Source: DAONJL01 sp035405645 [NCBI: bacterium]
GTDB lineage: Bacteria > JAGOBX01 > DAONJL01
Direction: 5' to 3'
Length of the DNA stretch: 32,328 bases
Assembly: GCA_035405645.1 (NCBI GenBank)
Contig: DAONJL010000014.1
Coordinates: 14,822-47,149 of the forward strand
The notes below the pieces were generated by a model, which was not told the DNA's origin, did not search any database, and worked only from the letters and a program-made list of their open reading frames with translations. Made by a program: the position numbers and the translations under genes. This document shows positions 23,358 through 31,211 of this stretch, piece by piece (within the stretch, counting starts at the first letter, position 1; each line of letters opens with the position of its first letter).

Positions 23358-24404
23358 GTGGTAAAGAAAATTATATTTTTGATTTTCATTTTTATAATCG
23401 TTATTGCACTACAAAAAATACTTACAAAATATGGAATCGAATTTTATTTAACTCAAATTATTATGTCTATATATTATACAATTTGCATACTTGGTCTTTG
23501 CCTTTTAATGGGTTATGCTGGTCAAATTTCTTTAGGACAGGCTGGTTTTTTCGCTATTGGTGGTTATACTTCTGCTGTTTTAACTACTTTAAATTTAATG
23601 CCTTATTTCCAGCAAAATAATAAATTTATCCTTTTCTTAATTAAACTTAATGCTGCTGCATTTCGCGAAGATATGTTTGGTGAAAAAATTTTAACTATTA
23701 CTCCTTTTGCTGCTTTTTGTTTTGCTATTATTTTTTCTGCTATTATTGCTTTTTTAATTGGTATTCCTGTTTTAAAATTAAAAGGTCATTATTTAGCTAT
23801 GGCTACACTTGGTGTTGGAATTATTATTTATCGAATTGTTTTAGGCACACAAATTTTCGGATGTGCTGATGGAATTTATGATTTACCTGAATTCAAATTA
23901 TTTGCTAATCTTGCTATTTCTGGTAGTAGTAAATTAAGAGTGCAAAATTATTATATCGCTATTGTTATTCTTTCTATTATTTTAATTCTTCTTTATAATC
24001 TTATTAATTCAAGAATAGGTCGTGCTTTAAGAGCAATTCATACAAGTGAAGATGCAGCAGAAGCTTTGGGAATAAATACTGCCAGATATAAATTATATGT
24101 TTTTGTTATTAGTGCAATTATTGCTGCAATTGCTGGTTGTCTTTTAACTCATTTTAATGGTGGTATTTCACCAGCAGAAGCAAGTATAATGAAATCAGTA
24201 AAATATGTTGCTATTGTTGCTGTTGGTGGTATGGCAAATTTTTATGGCGTTATGTTTATGGGTATCATTTTACAATTTTTATCTTTACGCGGTTATTTTG
24301 GCTCTTTTGATGATTTAATTTTTGGGGCTATATTAGTTGCTATGATGCTTTTTTCTTCTGAAGGTTTATTTAATATTTTTAAATTAAGAAAAAAATATGA
24401 ATAA
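23358..24404 (+). CDS. livM: Branched-chain amino-acid-type ABC transporter permease (LivM)
   Basis: 348 residues, GTG start directly after the livH TAA. Hydrophobic helices throughout. Family signs are LLMGYAGQISLGQAGFFAIG (about 50-69), LKGHYLAMATLGVG (near 145), GRALRAIHTSEDAAEALGIN (the ATPase-coupling loop) and FNGGISPAEASIMKSV. The C-terminal VGGMANFYGVMFMGI is likewise typical. It pairs with LivH to make the channel. The reading frame overlaps the first codons of livG by eight bases, so translation of the two is linked. Confidence 0.93.
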   Translation: MVKKIIFLIFIFIIVIALQKILTKYGIEFYLTQIIMSIYYTICILGLCLLMGYAGQISLGQAGFFAIGGYTSAVLTTLNLMPYFQQNNKFILFLIKLNAAAFREDMFGEKILTITPFAAFCFAIIFSAIIAFLIGIPVLKLKGHYLAMATLGVGIIIYRIVLGTQIFGCADGIYDLPEFKLFANLAISGSSKLRVQNYYIAIVILSIILILLYNLINSRIGRALRAIHTSEDAAEALGINTARYKLYVFVISAIIAAIAGCLLTHFNGGISPAEASIMKSVKYVAIVAVGGMANFYGVMFMGIILQFLSLRGYFGSFDDLIFGAILVAMMLFSSEGLFNIFKLRKKYE

Positions 24405-25164
24405 TTTATTAGAAATAAAAAATTTAACAAAATCATTCGGTGGTTTAATTGCTGTAAATAATGTTTCATTTGTAGTAAGAGAAGGAATTATCAAATCTAT
24501 TATTGGACCAAATGGTGCGGGTAAAACAACTTTATTTAATCTTATATCTGGCTTTTATAAATCTGATGATGGTGAAATAATTTTTAAAAATCAAAAGATA
24601 AATAAATTAAAACCATTTCAGATTGCAAAAAAGAAAATAATAAGAACTTTTCAAAATATTAAATTATTTTCTAATATGACTGTTCTCGAAAATATTATGA
24701 CTGGGCTCCATTTATCCGGTAAATCAGGTTTTATTGCTTCTATGTTTAAATTTCCAAATTCCCTAATTGAAGAAAAAAAAATAAAAAAGAAATCTTTTGA
24801 AATTTTAGAAAAATTTAATTTAACAAAAGTTGCAAATGAAAATGTTTCTAATTTACCTTTTGGTCAACAAAGAATTATTGAATTAGCAAGAGCTTATTCA
24901 TCTGAACCAGAATTATTATTACTCGATGAACCAGCAGCAGGTTTAAATATTTATGAAACATTGGAATTAGCAGAAATAATTAAACAAATTAATAATAATA
25001 AAACTACAATTTTATTAGTTGAACATGATATGGCATTGGTTATGAAAATTTCAAATGAAATTGTTGTTTTAAATTCTGGTCAAAAAATTGCCGAAGATAT
25101 TCCAGAAAAAATACAGAAAAATCCAGAAGTAATAAAAATTTATTTAGGTGAAGAAAATGCTTAA
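24397..25164 (+). CDS. livG: ABC transporter ATP-binding protein (LivG)
   Basis: 255 residues. Walker A GPNGAGKT (37-44), Q loop RTFQNIKLF near 81-89, signature NLPFGQQRIIELARA (the usual LSxGQ is read as LPFGQ at 151-155), Walker B LLLLDEPAAGL with the catalytic Glu176, and switch His in LLVEHDM. It is the LivG type of the two ATPases, with the longer Q-loop insertion and a C-terminal KNPEVIKIYLGEE tail. It acts at the cytoplasmic face with LivF. Overlaps with both neighbours fix the operon. Confidence 0.93.
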   Translation: MNNLLEIKNLTKSFGGLIAVNNVSFVVREGIIKSIIGPNGAGKTTLFNLISGFYKSDDGEIIFKNQKINKLKPFQIAKKKIIRTFQNIKLFSNMTVLENIMTGLHLSGKSGFIASMFKFPNSLIEEKKIKKKSFEILEKFNLTKVANENVSNLPFGQQRIIELARAYSSEPELLLLDEPAAGLNIYETLELAEIIKQINNNKTTILLVEHDMALVMKISNEIVVLNSGQKIAEDIPEKIQKNPEVIKIYLGEENA

Positions 25165-25882
25165 AATACTTAATCTTGAAACTGGTTATGGCAATTTAAA
25201 AGTTTTGAAAGGCATTTCTTTACATATTAAAGAGAAAGAAATAATTACAATTATTGGTGCTAATGGCGCAGGTAAATCTACATTAGTTAAAACTATTGTT
25301 GGTTTAATAAAACCATTTAAAGGTGAAATTATTTATAAGAATAAATTGTTAAATAAATTTAATACAGAAGAAATAGTAAAATTAGGTTGCGCATTAGTGC
25401 CAGAAGGAAGGCATATATTTTCTACTTTAACTGTTAAAGAAAATTTAGAACTTGGTGCATATTCAAACTATAATAAAGCAGATATAAAAAGGAACATCGA
25501 AAAACTAAATGAATTATTTCCAATATTAAAAAAACGAGAAAAACAACTTGCTGGCACTCTCTCTGGTGGTGAGCAACAAATGTTAGCACTTGCTCGTGCT
25601 CTTATGGCTAATCCTGATTTATTATTACTTGATGAACCTTCGCTTGGTCTGGCGCCGGTTATTGTAAATGAAATTTTTAAAAAAATAAAAGAATTAAATG
25701 AAACTGGACTTACTATTTTACTTATCGAACAAAATGCAAAAAAAGCATTAAATATTGCTCATCGTGGTTATGTTCTTTCAACTGGAAAATTTATTATCGA
25801 AGGAACAGCAGAAGATTTATTAAATAATCATGATGTTCAACGCGCTTATTTAGGAAAAGAATATAGATCGATAAATGAATAA
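25157..25882 (+). CDS. livF: ABC transporter ATP-binding protein (LivF)
   Basis: 241 residues from the ATG at 25157; a GTG nine bases upstream exists, but the ATG is better placed behind AGGTG (25146-25150). Walker A GANGAGKS (34-41), signature LSGGEQQMLALARAL, Walker B LLLLDEPSLGLAP, and LLIEQN as the switch region with Gln in place of His-Asp (usual for LivF). C-terminal NHDVQRAYLGKEY is a LivF ending. It overlaps livG by eight bases. It is the last gene of the transporter operon; no strong terminator is visible after it. Confidence 0.93.
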   Translation: MLKILNLETGYGNLKVLKGISLHIKEKEIITIIGANGAGKSTLVKTIVGLIKPFKGEIIYKNKLLNKFNTEEIVKLGCALVPEGRHIFSTLTVKENLELGAYSNYNKADIKRNIEKLNELFPILKKREKQLAGTLSGGEQQMLALARALMANPDLLLLDEPSLGLAPVIVNEIFKKIKELNETGLTILLIEQNAKKALNIAHRGYVLSTGKFIIEGTAEDLLNNHDVQRAYLGKEYRSINE

Positions 25883-25963
25883 ATATAAAAAAATTTTTAA
25901 AATTAAAATTTTCTCATTTAATATGTTCTGACATCTTCTTCTTATTTGTTTCGATAAAATAAA

Positions 25964-26797
25964 CTACTCAATTAACATTAATAACTTTTTCGCTTCTTCT
26001 ATTTTATCTCCTTCTTTTTCTATATAGATTTTATAATAATTTCTCGCTACATTTTTATTATTTAAAAATTTATGATAACAAAAACCAATTATAAAATATA
26101 ACTCTTTATCTTCTGTTATTTTTAATAATTCTTCATAATACTTTACTGCTTCATTATATCTTTCTTTTCTAAAATTCAATTCTGCTAATAATCTTAAAAT
26201 TTCTTTATTAATATTTTTATTATATAATAATTCTAAACTTCTTATTGCTTCTTCTTCTTCACCGTCTTTTATTAAATTTCTTATTTCATTAATGCTTCTT
26301 TCTCTTTTTATTACAGAATTCTTATCTTTATTTTTTTCTTCTTTTGAAACTTCATTTTCTTCTTTTGTTGAAATTTCATTTTTTTGTTTTTTTATTTCCA
26401 TTTTTAATTCCTGTATTATTTTATCTGTTATCTCAGTTGAACTATCAATTTCATCTTTTTCATATTTTATAATTGGTTGATATTTTTTCTCTTCTTCGAA
26501 TAATCGTGCTAATATATTTTTCTCCATTATATTTTCATCCTTTTTTTCAGGTTGTTTAGTAAATAATTCTTTTATTCCTACATAAAATAAATAAAAAATT
26601 AAACCTAAAAAAATTGAAATAAAAAAAATATATAAAAGATTATTCTTTTTTACTTTTACTTTTTTTAATGGTTGAATTGATTTATCATCTGGCAATGTTT
26701 GAGAAATATCAATTTTTCTTACTTCTATTATTTTTGGCTGTCGCTTTTTTTTATTTAATTTATCTTCTTCTTGTAGTTGAACATTTTTTTTGTTCAT
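25964..26797 (-). CDS. Inner-membrane TPR protein beside the secretin
   Basis: 277 residues. The basic N-terminus (about 1-52, KKKRQPKIIEVRKIDIS) is cytoplasmic; a single hydrophobic helix lies at about 53-76 (LLYIFFISIFLGLIFYLFYV). An acidic/Lys-rich charged region follows, then TPR-like helices from about 175 (LLAELNFRKERYNEAVKYYE and ELYFIIGFCYHKFLNNKNVA). It is the second gene after the secretin, 11 bases later. Its topology, cytoplasmic N-tail, one helix and periplasmic repeats, resembles pilus/secretion accessory proteins, but I do not recognise a named family. Confidence 0.75.
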   Translation of the reverse strand: MNKKNVQLQEEDKLNKKKRQPKIIEVRKIDISQTLPDDKSIQPLKKVKVKKNNLLYIFFISIFLGLIFYLFYVGIKELFTKQPEKKDENIMEKNILARLFEEEKKYQPIIKYEKDEIDSSTEITDKIIQELKMEIKKQKNEISTKEENEVSKEEKNKDKNSVIKRERSINEIRNLIKDGEEEEAIRSLELLYNKNINKEILRLLAELNFRKERYNEAVKYYEELLKITEDKELYFIIGFCYHKFLNNKNVARNYYKIYIEKEGDKIEEAKKLLMLIE

Positions 26798-26808
26798 CTT
26801 TTAATTTT

Positions 26809-29187
26809 TTATTTTTGGATTAAACTATTTTCTAAATCCATTGTTGATTTCATTGTAATATTTTCATCTATTATTTCTGGCGTGATAAATATCAATAATT
26901 CAGAATTTACTTCTTCTTCTTCTTCTGATGTAAATAATGCTTTTCCTAACAATGGTAATTTACTAAATAATGGAACTTTTTTTGTTGTTTTTGTTTTATC
27001 TTTTTTTATCATTCCACCAATTACTACGGTGTTATTATCATTTACTATTACACTTGTTGTTGCTTCTCTTTTTTTTATTACTGGATTATCTAATAATGAT
27101 AATGATTCTACTTCACTTACAATCTGTTTTATATCAAGCATTATTGTTTTATTATTACTTATTTGTGGTATAACTTCTAATGTAATTCCTACATCTTTAT
27201 ATTCTGCTTCTATGTTTGGTGAACTTGTTAAATCATATTTTATTAATACCGACTGTGCTTTTGATAAATCTGATATATCTAATTTGCTGCTATTATTTGT
27301 TGAATTATCATTATTATTCTTACTTAAACTTGTTAATTTTATTACTGGCATTTCTTTACCTATTACTATTTTTGCCGGTGTATTATTTCTTGTCATTATC
27401 TGTGGTTTGGATAAAATATTGACTATTGAACTATTTTTCGCTGCATTTAAAAATAAATCAAATTTATTTCCTTTTAACAAAGAATATCTTAATCCACTTA
27501 ATGGCACTGCTAATGTATTATCTGTTTTTCGTAAATTTGCTTCAAACCCTCCTTGTTGATTCTGATCACCTATTTTCCATTCAAAACCAAATCTATTACT
27601 ATCATCTAACTTCACTTCTACTATTAATGCCTTAATTAATACTTGTAATGGTTTAACATCATAATCTCTTATTACTTTTACTATTTCATTTAGTTTTGTC
27701 TTATTCTTTGTTTTCAATATTATCATATTAGAATTTTTTGAACATGATATTTTTATCTTATCTACTTCATTACCATATAAATCATTTAAAAATTTACTTG
27801 CTTCTTCTGCTTTATTATAAATTAATCGATAAACATAAGTAAAATCATATTTCTCATCTTCTATCTGGTCTAATTGATAAATTATATCATCTAAATATGA
27901 AATAATATTTTCTCTCGAACCTATCAAAACTGAATTATCATATTTTAAAGCACATATTTTTATATCTTTGTTTATATCATTTATTTTTTCTAACTCTTTT
28001 CTATTTCCTACTTTATCAGTTAATAAGATATAATTTAACATATTTTTTATCTGTTCTGATATATTAAATTTACAAATATATTTCTTTATATATTCTCTTG
28101 AAATAGTGTCTTCTATCTCATCCCACTTTTTTGTTAATTCTTCAAATATTCCATCTTTACTATAAATTATGCAAATATTTACATTATCGAGTATTTTTAT
28201 TTTTAACGCATCGCTTTCTAATAATTTTATATTTTCTTTATAACCATTTATTTTATCATCATAATAAAAAATATATACTTTCCCGTTATTTTCATTCTGG
28301 CGCAAACCATAACTATTTGTTATTTTTTCTTCTTTTACATTATATTGATATAGTTCAAGTATCGAATGAAAAATATCTGGTATTATGTCTAATGGAATTA
28401 AATGTTTAGATTTAACAATAATTTTTTCATCTTCTATACTTTTGGAAACTATGTAATCTGTTCCAATTATTTCATTTATTTTTTCGACAAATTTTTTTAA
28501 TTCAGTCTCTTCATCAATTTTATATTTTGTTGTTTTTTTATATATTTCATATTCTCTCCGTTCTTTTTTTACTATATTACCTGAATAGATTATCCAATCT
28601 TCAAATAATAAATAATCTTCTTTTTTATCTGGTAATTCTTATCGTTCTAAAAAATATTCTTTCTTTTTTGCTTTTACTTTTGAATTATTTTCTATGTAAT
28701 TAATTACTCTTTTATACTCCTGTATCTTATCACTTTCATCTGAAATAACAACTATACTTTCTTTGTCAAAAAAAATAAATTTTGTTTCTTTACTTTTTAT
28801 TTTTTCTAATATTAATTTGATTTCAATATATTTTTCTGGCTTTAAAAAAATTGTTTCCATTTTTAGTTGTACAGACTCAAGTTCTTTAATTGTTTTTTGA
28901 ATTCCTGTCTCTTTTTTTGTTTCTTCTTTTACAATATCATATTTTTCATTGTAATTACTATCACCTTTTGTTGAACCATAATAATTTAATAATAATGAAT
29001 AATCACTATAATCAATTATACCGTCATTATTAAAATCATATTCTGCTTTAAAATTTTTATCCTCTTTTGTAAGATTTATAAAATTGGAAAAAAAAGTAAG
29101 ATCTTCTAAATCAATTTTTTCTTCTGAAAAAATTAAATTGGATAAAGTTATAATGATGATTAAAATTAATAATAATTTTTGTTCCAT
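26809..29187 (-). pseudogene. Type II secretion/type IV pilus secretin (GspD/PilQ-like), interrupted by an in-frame TAA
   Basis: One frame of 792 codons from ATG 29187 to TAA 26811-26809, broken by TAA at 28641-28639 (codon 183). N-terminal part: signal peptide (MEQKLLLILIIIITLSNLIFS), an EF-hand/dockerin-like motif (DFNNDGIIDYSDYSLLLNYYG), then a small domain (FFDKESIVVISDESD). After the TAA the frame continues with no ATG, GTG or TTG for 111 codons, including an N0-like secretin domain (VKSKHLIPLDIIPDIFHSIL). From about 28305: the ring domain, VKPLQVLIKALIVEVKL, ILSKPQIMTRNNTPAKI, DVGITLEVIPQI and the end KVPLFSKLPLLGKALF. The TTG at 28305 is the only start after the stop and would lose the signal peptide and N0. 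Outer-membrane channel. It may be a pseudogene, a base error or UAA readthrough. Confidence 0.8.
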
Positions 29188-29231
29188 TATTTTTTTTAAA
29201 ACAATAATTATTTTATGATAAAATTTTTTTA

Positions 29232-29260
29232 ATTATATTTTATATTATTTTTTTTGTCAA
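29232..29260 (-). promoter_or_regulatory. Consensus promoter of the secretin gene
   Basis: On the minus strand, TTGACA (29260-29255), 17-base spacer, TATAAT (29237-29232): a perfect consensus. The start would be near 29225, about 38 bases before the ATG at 29187. So the interrupted gene still has an intact promoter. Confidence 0.85.
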
Positions 29261-29380
29261 TAATTTAATATTATTTGTTTGGAAATGCCTACCATATTTT
29301 TTAAAAAATATAAATTAAAAAAAATTTTTGCTTCTTTATCTTATAAAATTTTATATATTTCATTTTATATAATTTTATTA

Positions 29381-29409
29381 TTGACTATTTTTTTAATTGA
29401 AAATATAAT
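29381..29409 (+). promoter_or_regulatory. Promoter of glutamate dehydrogenase
   Basis: TTGACT (29381-29386), 17-base spacer, TATAAT (29404-29409), followed by AAGGAG at 29433-29438 before the ATG at 29444. Confidence 0.85.
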
Positions 29410-29443
29410 TAATAAATAATTATTTATTCTCTAAGGAGTAATT

Positions 29444-30712
29444 ATGATTAAAAAAAATTATAAAACACATTATGATAATCCCTGGTATTCTGCAATTAAA
29501 CAATTAGAAAATGTTGCAGATATTATTAATCTATCTGAAAGTGAATTAGAATATTTAAAATATCCACGCCGAGAATTAACTGTTTCAATTCCAGTTAAAA
29601 TGGATAATGGTAAATTAAAAGTTTTTATTGGTTATCGTGTACAACATAATGATATTCGCGGTCCTTATAAAGGTGGTATAAGATATCATCCTGAGGTAAC
29701 AATTGATGAAGTTCGCGCACTTGCTATGTGGATGACCTGGAAATGTGCAGTTGTTAATATTCCTTATGGTGGAGCAAAAGGTGGAGTTGTTTGTGAACCT
29801 GAAAAATTATCTATTGGTGAACTTGAAAGAATTACACGAAGATTTACTAATGAAATCTCAATTATAATTGGTCCTTCAAAAGATGTTCCCGCGCCTGATG
29901 TAAATACAAATGAAACAATTATGGGCTGGATTATGGATACTTATAGTATGAATCACGGCTTTGCTATTCCAGGCGTTGTCACTGGCAAACCTATTAGTTT
30001 AGGTGGTTCATTAGGTCGTCGTGAAGCAACTGGCCGTGGTGTAATGTTTACTACTTTGAATATTTTAAAAAAATTAAATCAAGAGATTTCAAATACAAAA
30101 ATTGTTATTCAAGGTTTTGGAAATATTGGTTCTGTTGCTGCTAAATTATTATACGAAAAAGGTGCAAAAATAATTGCTGTTAGTGATGTTAAAGGTGGTA
30201 TTTATAATCCTAATGGATTAAATATTGATAAAGTTTTAAGTTATATTAAAGAAAATAAATTTGTAAAAAATTTTTCTGAGGCTGATAATATAACAAATAA
30301 AGAATTATTAGAATTAAAATGTGATGTACTTATTCCTGCTGCTCTTGAAAATCAAATTACTGAACAAAACGCTGATAATATAAAAGCAAAAATAGTTGTT
30401 GAAGGTGCGAATGGTCCTACAACACCACCGGCTGATAAAATTCTTGAAGATAAAAATATTATTGTTATTCCTGATATTTTAGCAAATGCTGGTGGTGTAA
30501 CTGTTTCTTATTTTGAATGGGTTCAGGGTAATCAAGAATATTATTGGACAGAAGATGAAGTAAATTCAAAACTCGAACAAATTATGAATTCGTCGTTTAA
30601 TTATATTCAACTTATTAAAGATAAATATAAAGTTTCTTATAGATTAGCAGCATATATTGTTGCTGTTAGTAGAGTTGCTGAGGCTATGAAATGTCGTGGT
30701 ATTTATCCATAA
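29444..30712 (+). CDS. gdhA: Glutamate dehydrogenase (Glu/Leu/Phe/Val dehydrogenase family)
   Basis: 422 residues, the length of the common hexameric enzyme. It interconverts glutamate with 2-oxoglutarate and ammonia. Signs: GYRVQHNDIRGPYKGGIRYH (63-82, substrate Lys76), the second Lys100 in MTWKCAVV, catalytic Lys112 in YGGAKGG, Asp152 in PAPDVNTN, and the dinucleotide-binding GFGNIG at 224-229 with SDVKGGIYNPNG after it. The C-terminal ILANAGGVTVSYFEW block is typical. The cofactor preference is not settled from the sequence. Promoter and ribosome binding site are both strong, so it is well expressed. The following gene starts 19 bases after its stop and may be co-transcribed. Confidence 0.96.
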   Translation: MIKKNYKTHYDNPWYSAIKQLENVADIINLSESELEYLKYPRRELTVSIPVKMDNGKLKVFIGYRVQHNDIRGPYKGGIRYHPEVTIDEVRALAMWMTWKCAVVNIPYGGAKGGVVCEPEKLSIGELERITRRFTNEISIIIGPSKDVPAPDVNTNETIMGWIMDTYSMNHGFAIPGVVTGKPISLGGSLGRREATGRGVMFTTLNILKKLNQEISNTKIVIQGFGNIGSVAAKLLYEKGAKIIAVSDVKGGIYNPNGLNIDKVLSYIKENKFVKNFSEADNITNKELLELKCDVLIPAALENQITEQNADNIKAKIVVEGANGPTTPPADKILEDKNIIVIPDILANAGGVTVSYFEWVQGNQEYYWTEDEVNSKLEQIMNSSFNYIQLIKDKYKVSYRLAAYIVAVSRVAEAMKCRGIYP

Positions 30713-30731
30713 AAGAAAAGGAAGCGATATT

Positions 30732-31199
30732 ATGAAAAATTTATCTTATGAAGAATTCAAATATATTATTGAAAATACACAAATTGTATTTGATACTACA
30801 CCACCACCACTTATTGATAATTTTTCAATATTAAACTATTCTGTAATTGGCGAAGTACCTTATTCTAAAAATCAAACTATTGAGAATAATGGGACAGTAA
30901 CAATTTCGCCTCGCATTCTTTTAACAATTGAAAAAGATGATAACTTATTTGAAATATTTAAAAACATTAATGAGATTGAAGCAAGAGTTCTTTTCTTTAA
31001 TAACCTTAAATTTGAATTCAATGATGAACCACGAATTAGATATAAATTAAATTTATCAAGAACTCTTGTCGAAGTTAAAGATAAATATAAGGATAAAAAT
31101 TTAATATTATTAATAACGCCAAAATCTATATATTGGCAAATTTCTTTGTTATATATTTTATCTCAAAAATTATTTTCAAAAAACAATAAGAGATTTTAG
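30732..31199 (+). CDS. Unrecognised protein after gdhA
   Basis: 155 residues from the ATG at 30732, which has an AAGGAAG ribosome binding site (30718-30724); an earlier alternative start at 30696 lies inside gdhA. No signal peptide, membrane helix or known motif. Visible features are the stretch VFDTTPPPLIDNF near residues 18-30, a polar middle with ENNGTVTISPRIL, an acidic-hydrophobic section and a basic tail. Because of the good start and the short distance to gdhA, it is likely a real gene, possibly co-transcribed. I do not recognise a family. Confidence 0.65.
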   Translation: MKNLSYEEFKYIIENTQIVFDTTPPPLIDNFSILNYSVIGEVPYSKNQTIENNGTVTISPRILLTIEKDDNLFEIFKNINEIEARVLFFNNLKFEFNDEPRIRYKLNLSRTLVEVKDKYKDKNLILLITPKSIYWQISLLYILSQKLFSKNNKRF

Positions 31200-31211
31200 C
31201 AAGGGGGTTGT

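Noticed and set aside
25148-25156. GTG start of LivF at 25148
   Set aside because: The ATG at 25157 is correctly spaced behind AGGTG, and the added three residues have no support.
26777-27559. Plus-strand 260-codon frame opposite the secretin
   Set aside because: It is a Leu/Phe/Ile/Ser-rich antisense shadow of the secretin ring domain, with no ribosome binding site and no homology sign. The many similar hydrophobic antisense frames were rejected for the same reason.
28303-28305. TTG start giving a stand-alone 498-residue secretin
   Set aside because: The same frame is open and protein-like for 111 codons further upstream to the TAA and then through the signal-peptide segment. The TTG start would lose the signal peptide and N0 domain.
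30696-30731. Earlier start for the protein after gdhA
   Set aside because: It lies inside the gdhA coding end; the ATG at 30732 has a good ribosome binding site.
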